Part shown: piece after piece, positions 1 through 10,934 of the stretch
How the letters are laid out: every line of letters begins with the position of its first letter
Numbering within the stretch: the first letter of the stretch is position 1
NCBI GenBank assembly: GCA_954871525.1
Contig: OX940865.1
Coordinates: 9,500,606-9,564,605, forward strand
Reading direction: 5' to 3'
Source: Parietaria judaica
Taxonomy: Eukaryota > Streptophyta > Magnoliopsida > Rosales > Urticaceae
Length of the DNA: 64,000 nt
The notes under the pieces: generated by a model
Seen by the model: only the letters and a program-made list of their open reading frames with translations
The model's database searches: none
Told to the model about the DNA's origin: nothing
Made by a program: the position numbers and the translations under genes

Positions 1-59
1 AAAAAGAAAAAGAAAATATATTGCTTTTGTTTTTACTTGTTCAAACCAAGTAGTGATAA

Positions 60-1180
60 AGGTGGCTGTGACGCTTTTGTCGGATAAGGATTTTAATTTT
101 TTAAGAAAAAGGAAAGACTTTCATCAACATGGTGGAGATACTTCAAATTCTCATGAACAAGTTTGGGAAAAGTATGAATCTCTGAAAAATCACAAACCAT
201 ATCTTGAATGAGTTTTTGCAAGGCAAACAAAAAAGTTTGCAATGAGTATCGAATCAAATTGGGTAGTACATTGGAGGTGGCCCGACTTCTTTTACGGCAA
301 GAAATGACATTTCGAGGCCATAATGAATCTCAAAGTTTAAAAAATCAAGGTAACTGCATTAAGATTCGAAGGTTCAAGCTAAACACAATTCTAAAAATCA
401 AGGCAGTCGCTTTAGAAAATGCTCTTGAAAAATTGCAAGTTAACATCATTAGATATATTCAGAAAAATTGTGTGAGTGTTTGTGCGACGGTAACTATGAA
501 AACGATATTGAAGGATCTTGATGATTCGTTGTTCTCTATTTTTGTGGACGAATCGCGCTATGTTTCGATGAAGGAACACATGGTTGTCGTATTACGTTAT
601 GTAAACAAGCGTGGATAAATTGTTGAGCGATTTTTGGTAGTAGAGTACATCATTAGCACCACTTCTTTGTGAATAAAGGCCACAATTGAAAAAAAGGTTT
701 TTTGGGACGGGTTAAGTTTGTCGAGATTATGACGGAGCAAGTATATGTACGGATAGTTCAATGGGCTCAAAGCTCTCATTTTGAAGGAAAACCAAAGCGC
801 TTTCTATATCCATTGTTTTGCTCGTCGACTTCAAGTAGCTTCGGAGGGGCTCACAAAGAACAATAACGTCGTGATAACTTTGTGTTAGCTTAATGCGAAT
901 GGAATAATAATTGTTGTTGAATCTTCAGTAATACGTTGTGACGTTCTCCAAGAAAATCACAAGGGTTTCGTTCTTGAAGTAGTCAATGGGCGGGCCTTAT
1001 CAAGAAATTAATCTCGTGCAGGAGATACTCGTTGGCGTTCACACTATGGCTCCTTGATTAACGTGCTTACTATGTTTTTGGCCGTAATTGAGGTACTTGA
1101 GTACATTTCTAATAAAACAACCAATTCAACCACTAGGCATGAAGCACAAAACAAGTACGCAACGATGTTGACATTTGAAC
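60..1180 (+). pseudogene. hAT-type (DUF4371/TTF zinc-finger) transposase relic
   Basis: Decayed coding remnant of the plant hAT-superfamily proteins with a DUF4371 domain (zinc finger MYM-type protein 1-like). Seen in the sequence: an open stretch at 208-618 with family-typical blocks RQEMTFRGHNES (near 290-330), VDESR..SMKEHMVVVLRY (near 545-600), then across stops FNGLKALILKE.QSAFYIHCFA (near 755-825), and GDTRWRSHYGSLINVLTMF (near 1022-1078) running to about 1180. Several stops and frame changes separate the blocks, and the C-terminal hAT dimerisation region is not seen. No terminal inverted repeats or TSD were found, so this is an internal scrap cut at its 5' side near the window edge. 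Block-level identity is recognised from family knowledge; exact ends are approximate. Confidence 0.75.
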
Positions 1181-2211
1181 TTGTTAAGCTTGCCTTTGAT
1201 AATAAGCTTGCTAGGAATTATAGTACGACCTGTCAAAAGATCTTCAAAAGAAGGATCAAGAAAGTTCGAAAAGCTCTTCCCATTATTTTTTGTGCATGAT
1301 AAAGTTTTCATTCCCTGGAATTGTAAGGCATATAATCTTTCATCCACTATTTTCAATTCAAATGTCACGGGGAATCATGTTGATTGCCACATAAATAACC
1401 CTAATCATCTGAACAGCCAAAATGAAATACTCGGATCTAAATACCATTTTTTTAATCAGAATAAAAAATATAGGGATTAAATAACCCATGCAATTTTATT
1501 CTCGAATATAAAAATATCCTAAAAAATACTTGAATTGAAATATTCAGAATAAAAAATCTAAAATTACAAAATACATGGGTATTTTATCACTAATACCTTT
1601 TAAATATTAATTTTCGTCACTAGTAATGCATCCTTATGTATGCTTAATCACCATTTCATTTCGTGCTTCAATATAATAAACCTTGTTATCTATGACAAAC
1701 TTGATTCATAGAGAACATAACTAAAAAAAATAGTGGTTGGCACAATGTTTTAGCAATAAATGCAAGTTGTAATCCATATTTTACAATATAAATACCCAAT
1801 TTATACTTTTGGATTCCTATTATAATTAAATCCAGGTATTTTAATTCGGCTTTTCCAGATTTGGGGTTTAAAAAAATCCGGTTTTAGAATAAGAACAAAA
1901 TACGATGGTATCCGAATTTTCACTCAATCCGGTCAACATGATGCCACGTTGCATTTGACTTGAAAAAGCGGATGAAAAATTAATTGGCTTACAATTTCAG
2001 AGAATGAGAACTTTATTTTGCACAAAAAAAGATGGGAACTTATCGATGCGAAGGAAAGACTTAGAACTTTTGTCGTAATTGGTCAGAGGGTTTATACAGC
2101 TGACACAATGGCGACGGTTAACAAAAGTGAATGGACAAATGACATGAATTAGGTTGGCAAGACAAAAATAATAGTTTGGGAATTTCCCCACCCATAAAAA
2201 TGAATAAGAAC
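1181..2211. other. AT-rich intergenic stretch, no gene seen
   Basis: AT-rich sequence with short chance open frames. I see no recognisable protein, RNA gene or clear terminal repeat here. The segment 1990-2190, directly upstream of the plastid-like fragment, did not match anything I know. Confidence 0.5.
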
Positions 2212-2507
2212 TTATCTTATCGAGGTAATCGTATTTCCTTCGGTAGATATGCCCTTCAAGCGCTTGAACCCGCTTGGATTACATCTGGACAAATCGAAGC
2301 AGGACGATGAGGTATGACCCGAGATGCACGGTGCGGTGGAAAAGTATGGGTACGCATATTTCCCGACAAACAAGTTACAATAAGACCTACCGGAATACGT
2401 ATGGGTTCGAGAAAATGATCTTCGGAGTATTACATAGCTGTCATTAAACCGGGGAGAATACTTTATAAAATGAGTGGAGTAGTAAAATTATAACCAGAAA
2501 GGCTATT
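2212..2507 (+). pseudogene. rpl16: Nuclear copy of plastid rpl16 (ribosomal protein L16) fragment
   Basis: Read in one frame from 2212, the sequence gives the heart of plastid ribosomal protein L16: [20 protein letters not shown], then [20 protein letters not shown] and VIKPGRILYKM. It carries in-frame stops (TGA near 2310 and TGA near 2417) and an indel near 2488, after which the match continues for about 20 bases. The first 25 or so codons and the C-terminus are missing. This is the plastid-type protein; the mitochondrial L16 of plants has a different central sequence. Both nonsense changes and the AT-rich nuclear surroundings show a decayed nuclear plastid DNA insertion (NUPT) that makes no protein. 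Confidence 0.85.
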
Positions 2508-3906
2508 GTTAATTTTACCGTGACTATCCTTATATTAATTGATTCACGTCTCATGATTTTTTTTTGTTTTTATAATTATTTTCTTATGATGGCCTACAAA
2601 TCATTCGTAATTTTACCACCTCAACAATGAGAGCTCTCTTATTATAGAAAACAATACAGCAATAATTTATCATTATGTATTACAATAATGTGGTACGGCA
2701 GTACGTCAATATCTGATCATAAGGAACCGTGTTATAATAGAATATTTATTTGTTTGTATAATGCCCAAAGATCATTAGGTTATTAGGTTAATTGCGGCAA
2801 AAATACCCAAATTTTGGTCAAATTCTCTCCCTTGTACCCAACCTCCGTAAATGGCGGCAATAATACTCAACCTCACGATTTGGGAGTTGACTAACCATTT
2901 CCGTCCAAAAACATTGTTCCTCCGTTAGACACTTCTCACATGGACAGTAAGCACTCGCTGATGGGGCAAATTTATGACACGTGTTACAACACGATTCACG
3001 CGATGACGTGGAATTTGCATAGTTTATTGGGTAAATACAAAATATTGTCAATGCCCTCCAAATTTTGAATATCCTCAACTCTAAAAATAGTATAGATTTT
3101 TTTTTTAACATTTGTAGCTTTTAAATTTTAAAAATATAACAATTACACTTGTATATTTAGTTCCTAGAAATTTTTTTACCAATTTTTTTTTTCTAAAAAA
3201 CTATAATTTAATTTTAAATTCAGTTAATAATTTATAATATGGATCATAGTGATAAATAAACAAATAATGTACTTAAATTTAGCAATTATTTCGGAATTTT
3301 TTAAACAAAGACATTACATGTTGTTACATTTTTTACTACCTATTTCAAATTAATTGAGCAGTATAGTTCTTTTGATTTATATGAAACAAAAATGCATTAT
3401 AACGGTTGGATTATGTTAATAGCCAAATCTCTAACATATAAATTTTGTATTATTTCTTAAGTTCGTGAGTTCAGATACCGAAAAAATTATAAAGTTTAGA
3501 GAGTTTGACTGCTATTTATAATACTGGAGGCTAATTGTAACCATACTCAAACTTCAGGGGTATAGGCATCACCAAGGTTTTAAATACCGCTTGCCGATGT
3601 CGTTTCACACTTTTCATTTTACTTTACGTATATATCGCTTGTCGATTGGTATCTCATAGGTAAATCAATGGATATGCCGATGGATATATCGTTTCGCATA
3701 TCCTTGAAAAAAGATTTTCGATGGGCATGCCGATGAATATTCGAGAAATTTAATACCTTGGGCATCACTAATTATCTTAAAATTTTTTGCTAAGTTTGAC
3801 GGTAGATAAAATAAAGCGTGATATCCAAAGGAGTTATGGAGACATAGAATTAAATTATTGACGTTATTATAACATTGCTTAATTAATATAAAGAGACATT
3901 GCACCA
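2508..3906. other. AT-rich intergenic stretch
   Basis: No gene seen. At 2786-2830 there is a motif of the kind found at the ends of plant TIR elements (ttaattgcggcaaaaatacc followed by caaattttggtcaaatt), but I found no convincing inverted partner, so no element is called. The remainder is low-complexity AT-rich DNA. Confidence 0.45.
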
Positions 3907-4140
3907 AATAGCCAAATTGAAACATAGGATTAGCAAAATAGCCAAACTTTGGTTAATTTTGTAAACTAACCAATTAACATGAGGTGTCATTTTAATAACA
4001 TTTTTTATCTCTATAATACCCTTTAATTAAACATTTTAATTACAATTTTCGTAATTAATTAAAAAAATCAGCACAAATCAAGCTTAATTAATTATGCACA
4101 AATTTAGGAATTTAATAGCCAATTTGAATATTTTCCATCG

Positions 4141-4244
<104 letters not shown>

Positions 4245-4249
4245 CTTCG

Positions 4250-4490
4250 AGGCTTTTCTCGGCTTCGCCCACAACCCAAAACCTCCAGATCTCTCTCCGA
4301 TTCGCCCACAACCCAAACGGGAGAAGGAAGTACCTCGCGGCCGGAGTGGTGCGTCGAGGAAGAGGAGGAGGGCTTGGCGGCGGCGCCATGGGCGGAGGCG
4401 GAGTCGGCGACGGGGATGAGAAGCTCGCGATCTCGGTCCCTGTCTCTGCTGCCCATCGCCATGGCCATGTTCATCTTCTCCGAGCAATCC
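4250..4490 (+). other. GC-rich captured segment of unknown origin
   Basis: GC-rich sequence between the CT run and the KNL1-like ATG. It contains open frames but nothing I can assign; possibly the KNL1 5' leader or a second captured fragment. Confidence 0.35.
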
Positions 4491-4856
4491 ATGGCGTCGA
4501 AGGTCCCCGACGAGATCCCTCGCAGCGAAGGTCCCTGCGCATCAAGAAGAAGCGCGCTCGCCGGGTGAGCTTCGCCGACACCGAGATCACCTCCGTCCAT
4601 TTCTTCCACCGTGACGACGACTGCGTCTGCGAGACGCCGCCCAAGCCCCACCCAAATCCTCCCCCAACGCTGCGCTGCAGCTCGACAACGAGCTCGTCGG
4701 GTTCTACGAGGACTTGGCCGACGACAACGACGATTCCGACGAGGATGAGGAAGGGAGCGCCGAGGGCAAGACCTTTTTTTTAGGCTGTTGGGATCCCCGT
4801 CTCCGAGGGGGAGCAGCACCGCCGGCTCCGGCGCCTCCAACGATGATGAGATTACG
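4491..4856 (+). pseudogene. Captured first-exon fragment of kinetochore protein KNL1/SPC105
   Basis: Starts at ATG 4491 with MASKVPDEIP, then shifts frame (near 4520) into SLRIKKKRARRVSFADTEIT and SVHFFHRDDD...ETPP (to about 4650). It shifts again near 4670 into LDNELVGFYEDLADDNDDSD, and again near 4785 into LLGSPSPRGSSTAGSGASND. These blocks occur in this order at the N-terminus of plant KNL1 (Spc105) homologues; RVSF is the PP1-phosphatase docking motif (R/K-V-x-F). KNL1 is the outer-kinetochore scaffold that recruits PP1 and checkpoint proteins. Only about 110 residues of a very long protein are present, with three frameshifts, so no functional KNL1 can be made. High GC relative to its flanks supports capture by the surrounding TIR element. 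The family match is from memory, not a search. Confidence 0.7.
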
Positions 4857-5070
4857 TTGATTCGTTGTTAATTTACGTTAATTCGTTGTTAATTTACGAA
4901 TTAACGTAAATTCGTTGTTAATTCATTGTAAATTCGTTGTTAATTTATGTAAATTAACGTAAATTCGTTGTTAATTTATCGTAAATTCGTTGTTAATTTA
5001 CGTTAATTCGATGTTAGTTTATTATGATTCGTTGTTGATTTACGTTAATTCGCGTCTTTAATTTGTTGAT
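4857..5070. repeat. Short-period minisatellite inside the TIR element
   Basis: Irregular tandem repetition of the words ttacgttaattcgttgttaa and gtaaattcgttgttaattta, about ten partial copies with a period near 20-25 bases. It begins where the KNL1-like fragment ends and sits between that fragment and the 3' inverted repeat. Confidence 0.8.
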
Positions 5071-5438
5071 ATTTTAAAAAAAAAATAAATCCGAAAATTA
5101 TATAAATTTTTTGAATTTAAAATTGTAATTATATAAAAAAAAAAGTTTGGTTTTGGTTGTTACCATATTTATAGCTATTTCAATTAATAGCAATATTTTT
5201 AATTAATGAAAATAAATGAATTTTTAATTAATATAATTATTCATAATTAATGTCATTGATTTTTTCAGATTAATAACCCACAAATTACGTGGTTAATTTG
5301 TATTTATTTTTAATTTCGTTTTTAATTATTAAGGGTAATAATGTAATTAGAAATTCACTTAAATGGTTAATTGGCTAGTTTATAAAATTAACCAAAGTTT
5401 GACTATTTTGCTAAACCCACTTTCAAGATTGGCTATTA

Positions 5439-5854
5439 CCCTTAAGAACCCTTTATCTAATTAGTTTGATTTTTTTTTTCAAATTATATTATGAACTTAG
5501 AAAATTTACGGTCCTTCAAAAAAATCATAAAAGGCCTAATTTCAAAGGCTCATGAAGAGTTGTCCAAAAATGTCAACTCAAGGCCGCTCGGAAAAATTCA
5601 ATCCGAGTGTACTCCAAAAAAGTCAACTGCAAACTCGGTTCCAAAAAGTCAACGCCAGTTCGGCTAAAAAAAAAAGGACACGGAACCAAATTCCATAACG
5701 CATGTCCAAAACACGCCAAGCACGCTTCCACTATTTTTTAACGGAACCGTGTCGTGGGTAAAAATTAAATTCGAAGACAGAGATTTATTAGATGACAAGA
5801 ACATGATAATTTATGGATATGGATTTGAGATTCATATTCTCTCCAAATAATATT
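5439..5854. other. Spacer downstream of the UGT gene
   Basis: AT-rich spacer between the TIR element and the UGT stop codon, containing a few copies of aaaagtcaac-type words (5560-5660). It should hold the UGT 3' UTR (minus strand). No separate gene seen. Confidence 0.5.
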
Positions 5855-7689
5855 TCACTCTTTTGGTATTCCATGGGTCTTGAGGAGCCCTAGAAAGTCG
5901 TCCATGTACTTCTCTTGCAGCCTCCGATCACCAAATAAACCACTCATCTCCACGGCCTTGTCTCTATAGATAGCGCCTTCTTGTTTCTCCAACACCAGTT
6001 TCAGCGACTCGGCAACCGAGTTCCCCGTGAACGACCCGTCGTTCTCGTCCCTCGGAACCAAATACCCGAGTTTCTTCTCTTCCAACAGCTTCGCGTTCAG
6101 CCCCTGATCGTTACCGCCGGTCAAAAGCACCAACGGCACCGCAAAGAGAAGCGCCTCCACCACGGAGCTCCAACCGGAGTGACTCAAGAAAACACCGATC
6201 GAGTCGTGACTCAGTATCCTCACCTGCAGAAGATTATTGCTCATAGCTTTCTAGTATTTATGTCAAATGATATAGATTTGTCAAGTTCAAACCAAGAATG
6301 AAGAGCTCCTGTTCCAGTAAAATATAAAAATTTAAAGAATTCTAACAAATATCAATAAAGTTTTAGCATAAAAACAATGGAAAATGCTTAGTTATATTAA
6401 TGTATAATTATATACATTAATATAACTAATATTCTAAATACTATTATTTTAAGTTTTACCTGTTAATTATTTATATATAGCCGTATAAAATGAGTATACC
6501 CATAATTATCGAATATCGATATACCGGTAGAATGTGACCATCTTATTTTATATTAATCATTTAAATTATAAATAAAATCTTAGACTTATATTCTTGGGAA
6601 GGGGCACATGCCCGCCCATCCTTCGTTGCTTACCTGAGGGGCCCATTCACGGCATATTACGCCACGCCCTCGGACTCGTTCCTCAAACCCGACCGGAAGT
6701 TGACCCGACGACCCGCTTTGAGACCTCAGAGCCCAAAAGAAGGAAAGTTTTGAGAGTTCCAGCCCGAGAGCTATCTCCGTGAGCTCGTCAGCGCTCCGTT
6801 CAATCTCGGTTCCGAACGCCACGTAGACCACTGACTTCTTCCTATGATTATCCAACCAATCCTTAGTTGACCGCCACGTGTCGCTTTCGTCAACGACGTT
6901 ATTCGGTGACGGGGGAGGGAGTGGACCGATCGAAACGACCGGTTTCCCGAGAATATCTCGCAAGAGTTGCAGATACTCTTTCTCCAATTCAGGGCAACAC
7001 CTCACTACAACGATGTCGCATCCTCTCATAGTTTTCGCGAAGCGAAATAGCAGAGAGACATTGTCGTCGTGGCCAGTCAACTCCGCCATAGCCTGCGAGA
7101 CTTCGAACCTCCGGTGTGCCACAGAAGACGGGAAGGTGACCCACCTCGGCGGCACAATGAAATCCTCCAGACTCTGCCGGTAGTCCGGGATGTCGCCACA
7201 GTTGTAGGACAGACACGACGCGGTGAATATGCTGAAGAAGGCGCACCGAGCACCCGTGCTTTGGGCCATATCCGGTAACCAGTAGGCAGTGAAGTCGTGG
7301 AGAAGCCAGTCGGGCTTGGAAGCTTCCAAAAACTCGGCCATCGGCTTCTCTAGAAGATCGTGAGCTTTCTTAAGGATCGGGACCTTTTCCGGTGGCAAGT
7401 CCGCCGTTGATTCGGCGCCGTTTGGCAGGCCCGGAAGATCCGGCAATGGAATCTTAACGAAGTTGACGAGCTTGCAGAGGTCTTGAGGAATTTTTGGGAT
7501 GCGATCGAGGTTTCTTGGGGTTGAAATGAAGGAGATTCGGTGACCCTTTTGAGCGAAGAGCTTGGCGAGCTCGAGGTATGGGATTATGTGGCCAAAGGCC
7601 AGCCATGGAAACATGGCGATGTGAAGCTTGTCTTCATCGTCGTTGATCACAGTAGCAACTAAAGAGTCACTAGGGTTTGGAGAAGACAT
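5855..7689 (-). CDS. UDP-glycosyltransferase, UGT91 (soyasaponin/flavonoid rhamnosyl- or glucosyltransferase-like)
   Basis: Cytosolic family-1 glycosyltransferase that moves a sugar from a UDP-sugar to a small acceptor; UGT91 members usually extend a sugar chain already on a flavonoid or triterpenoid. Coding exons on the minus strand are 7689-6634 and 6223-5855 (352 codons plus 123 including the stop, 474 aa, normal for the family). The 410-bp intron has donor CAG|GTAAGC and acceptor CTGCAG|GTG in phase 0. The N-terminus has AMFPWLAFGHIIPYLELAK with the expected catalytic His34, and HDFTAYWLPD (about residue 130) supplies the partner Asp. The PSPG nucleotide-sugar box starts at WAPQ, is split by the intron just after it, and continues with SHSGWSSVVEAL and NDQGLNAKLLEE. 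HSGWSS in place of HCGWNS is typical of UGT91. The frame is intact. Sugar and acceptor cannot be read from sequence. Confidence 0.9.
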
Positions 7690-8439
7690 TGTTCTAGCTT
7701 TGGTAATTCACGAGAAGACGAAGGATATATATTATAGAAGAAAAAAATATAGTCGAATTGTCCGTTCCAAACACAGGCGGCTCGTGACCCGCCAAAAAGC
7801 GGGACAGACAGGTCAACTTGTAGGGTCCTGTCTCGCTTCTAGTTGGTCGACTATTCATGTTTATGAGACAAGTGGAACCAAGATTCACTAGCAGGGGTTA
7901 AAAAAAAATACTAATTTTACATAATCTATATCAAGCCATCAAGTCCCAATACAAAACTTAATTAAAATTCAAAATCAACTTGATTAAAGATATATCGTCG
8001 AGTCGAGTTATCAAGTTTTAGTCCTTTACTCGAAATGTCCATAATTAAAGTGAGGGATTCGGGTAGAAGAGCCAGAAGGATTGAGCTTTGAAGGGGTGGT
8101 TGACGTTGAACACTTGAACTTGAGCTTGGGCGGCTCTGGGAGGGTTGCATTGAATAAGTTTTTGAAAGTTGGGCAATAATAGTGCTTTTTAAAAAATTCA
8201 AGGAGAGGTAACTTGAAACCACCCTACTAAAAGATACTCCATCGTGTTGAAATTTAAGCCAATTTAATTAGGTGGAGTGCACACCTAATCATGATAATGT
8301 TTCATGTACATCATGGCCTACAAATAAGTCAAATGAAATAAAGAATGCTTTCTTATCTATCATGTTTCTTATCACTTTTCATATTATTTAACTAGTACAA
8401 AAAAATCGGGTGGTGGAACTTTGAAATTTTAGCCAATAA
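7690..8439. other. UGT promoter side and AT-rich spacer
   Basis: Region upstream of the UGT start. A TATA-like tract lies at 7724-7738 (minus strand ctataatatatatcc), which would imply a very short leader, so it is only a candidate. A somewhat GC-richer piece at 8040-8160 has an open minus frame rich in Ser/Pro that I do not recognise. Confidence 0.4.
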
Positions 8440-8512
8440 TGTAAAGTAGGAGAGAATAACTTTTGAATAATTGATAGTATTTTTAATTCATAGTTTGATT
8501 AATATATATATA
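8440..8512 (-). repeat. Copia-1 3' LTR, distal piece
   Basis: End part of the 3' LTR (minus-strand orientation), matching 18725-18797 of the 5' LTR around taattgatcgtattttt/taattgatagtattttt. It is separated from the rest of the LTR (10725-10930) by the TIR element 8513-10724. Confidence 0.75.
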
Positions 8513-10724
8513 GGGAAACTTTAAAAAAATAACCCCAGAAAGCAAGTTATTTCAGTTTTGTTCCCCGATTTCATGTATCTGAAAAATTATTCCCCAAACT
8601 GTCTCTGAATTTTTTTATTCCCAAAATACCCTTTTTACCAAAAAAAATTCTCAAACTGTCAACAGAAAGTTGCAATATTTTATGAAACATCAAACTATCT
8701 AACTTCAAGAGTAAAACTATCAAACTTAACAGGAAAAAATGTCCAACATAAATAAAATGTCTACCCCGAAAGTGAAAACTATCTAACTCCACGTAATAAA
8801 TTGTCTAACTTAATATATGCTTTATTGACGGGGGATAAAACTATCCTTCTTGAACCTAACTTATCAAAGTGTCTAATTTCGCGAAAGAAACTATCAAACT
8901 CGGTGAAGAAAATTGTCCAAAAGGACTTCCAATATTTAGTGAAACATAAAACTGTCAAACTTGAAGGGTCAAATTGTCCGACTTAACGGGGAAAACTATC
9001 CAACTAAACAAATTGTCTAACCTAGAAGAGAAAACTGTCTAACTCCAAGTATTAAACTGTCTAACTTAATAAATTATGTTTTATTGACGGGGGATAAAAC
9101 TATCCTTCTTGACCCTAACTTATCAAAGTGTCTAACTTCACCAAAGAAACTATCCAACTCGGTGAAGAAAACTGTCCAAAAAAACTTTCAATATTTAGTG
9201 AAACATCAAAATGTTTAACTTGAAGGGTAAAAATGTCCGACTTAACGGGGAAAACTATCCAATTAAACAAACTGTCTAACCCAGATGAGAAAACTGTCTA
9301 ACTCCAAGTATCAAACTGTCTAACTTAATAAATTATGTTTTATTTACGGGGGATAAAACTATCCTTCTTGACCCTAACTTATCAAAGTGTCAAACTTCAC
9401 CACAAAAATTATCCAACTCGGTGAAGAAAACTGTCCAAAAAAACTTGCAATATTTAGTGAAACATCAAATTGTCTAACTTGAAGGGTCAAATTGTCGAAC
9501 TTAACGGGGAAAACCATCCAACCAAACAAACTGTCTAACCCAGAAGAGAAAATTGTCTAACTTCAAGTATTAAACTATCTAACTTAATAAATTATGTTTT
9601 ATTTACGGGGGATAAAACTATCCTTCTTGACCCTAACTAATCAAAGTGTCTAACTTCACCACAAAAATTATCCAACTCGGTGAAGAAAACTGTCCAAAAA
9701 AACTTGCAATATTTAGTGAAACATCAAATTGTCTAACTTGAAAAGTCAAACTGTCAAACTTAACGGGAAAAACCATCCAACCAAACAAACTGTCTAACCC
9801 AGAAGAGAAAATTGTCTAACTCCAAGTATTAAACTATCTAACTTAATAAATTATGTTTTATTGACGAGGGATAAAACTATCCTTATTGACCCTAACTTAT
9901 TAAAGTGTCTAACTTCACCAAAGAAACTATCTAACTCGGTGAAGAAAACTGTCCAAAAAACTTGCTATCGAACTTAAACAAACTGTCTACCCCGAAAGAG
10001 AAAACAATCTAACTTCATGTATTAAACTATCTAATTTTAAAAATTATGTTTTGATGAGGGGGGATAAAACTATCCTTCTTGACCCTAACTTGTCAAAAAG
10101 TGTCTAACTTCACTAAAAAAAACTATCCAATTTGGTGAAGAAAATTGTCTACAAAAACTTGCAATATTTTATGGAACATTAAACTGTCTAATTTTCAAGA
10201 GTAAAACTATCAAATTTAACGGGAAAAACTATCCAAATTAAACAAACTGTCTACCCCGAAAGAGAAAACAATCTAACTTCGTGTATAAAACTATCCGACA
10301 CTTTATGACGGGGGATAAAACTAATTTCTTGACACTAAGTCGTCAAAGTGTCCAACTTCAAGATGAAAACTATCTAACTTTACGAGGAAAACTGTTTACA
10401 CAACGTTGCAATATTTTGAAACCAACCAACTGTCTAACTTCGAGAGGATAACTATCTAACTTTACCCAGAAAACTATCTAACTTCAAACAAACTGTCTAC
10501 CCCGAAAGAGAAAACACTCAAACTTGGTATAGAAATCTGTCCACCCGTCAAAACTGTCTACCTTGATAGGAAAAACTGTCAAACTTTATGTAAAAAACTG
10601 TCTAAAGGGTATTTTGGGCAAGAACATGGCAAAATACAAGTTCGGGAATAGTTTTTCAAAAACTTTAAATCGGGGAACAAAACTGAAATAACTTACTTTT
10701 GGGGGGTTATTTTTTAAAGTTTCC
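8513..10724. mobile_element. TIR element (about 2.2 kb) carrying a 259-bp satellite array
   Basis: The first 130 bases (from gggaaactttaaaaaaataa at 8513) match the reverse complement of the last 130 (ending aaagtttcc at 10724). They share atttcagttttgttccccga, then aaaaactattcccgaac-like words, then an aaaataccctttt word. The insertion splits the Copia-1 3' LTR cleanly: tagtggctatttgagtgag resumes at 10737. Both flanks carry an AT dinucleotide run (atatatata), which could be a 9-bp TSD but is ambiguous in low-complexity DNA. No transposase is present. Almost the whole interior is a tandem array. Confidence 0.75.
8700..10600. repeat. 259-bp tandem satellite, about seven units
   Basis: The landmark gggggataaaactatccttc recurs at 8830, 9089, 9348, 9607 and 9866, each exactly 259 bases apart. 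Two more degenerate copies lie near 10059 (shortened unit) and 10320. Each unit is itself built from a roughly 20-base sub-motif of the type aactgtctaacttcaagg. The same motif continues irregularly to both inverted ends. Confidence 0.9.
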
Positions 10725-10930
10725 ATATATATATATAGTGGCTAGTGGCTATTTGAGTGAGAATATTTGAGTGAGAAGTTCTAATTATGTGAAGATAATA
10801 AAGAAAATAATAAAGACTAAATAATCTAACTAGATTGACTAAGTAATCTAACAATTATCATAAAAAATGCTTAGTAAGCGCAATGAAGGGCTTCAAGACT
10901 TCCACTTGAGATACGTATGAAATCGTAGCA
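10725..10930 (-). repeat. Copia-1 3' LTR, proximal piece
   Basis: Remainder of the 3' LTR, matching the 5' LTR from tagtggctatttgagtgag through ccacttgagatacgtatg. On the minus strand the LTR begins TGCTACGATTTC at about 10930, directly after the RNase H coding relic. Confidence 0.75.
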
Positions 10931-10934
10931 ACCC

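Noticed and set aside
1997..2191. Coding sequence just upstream of the plastid rpl16 fragment
   Set aside because: Read in all frames it matches neither rps3/rpl16 intron sequence nor any protein I recognise.
2786..3560. A MULE-type element starting at ttaattgcggcaaaaatacc
   Set aside because: No matching inverted terminus or TSD could be found on the right side.
8700..10600. CRISPR-like regular repeats
   Set aside because: The 259-bp units are contiguous satellite with no spacers, in a plant nuclear context.
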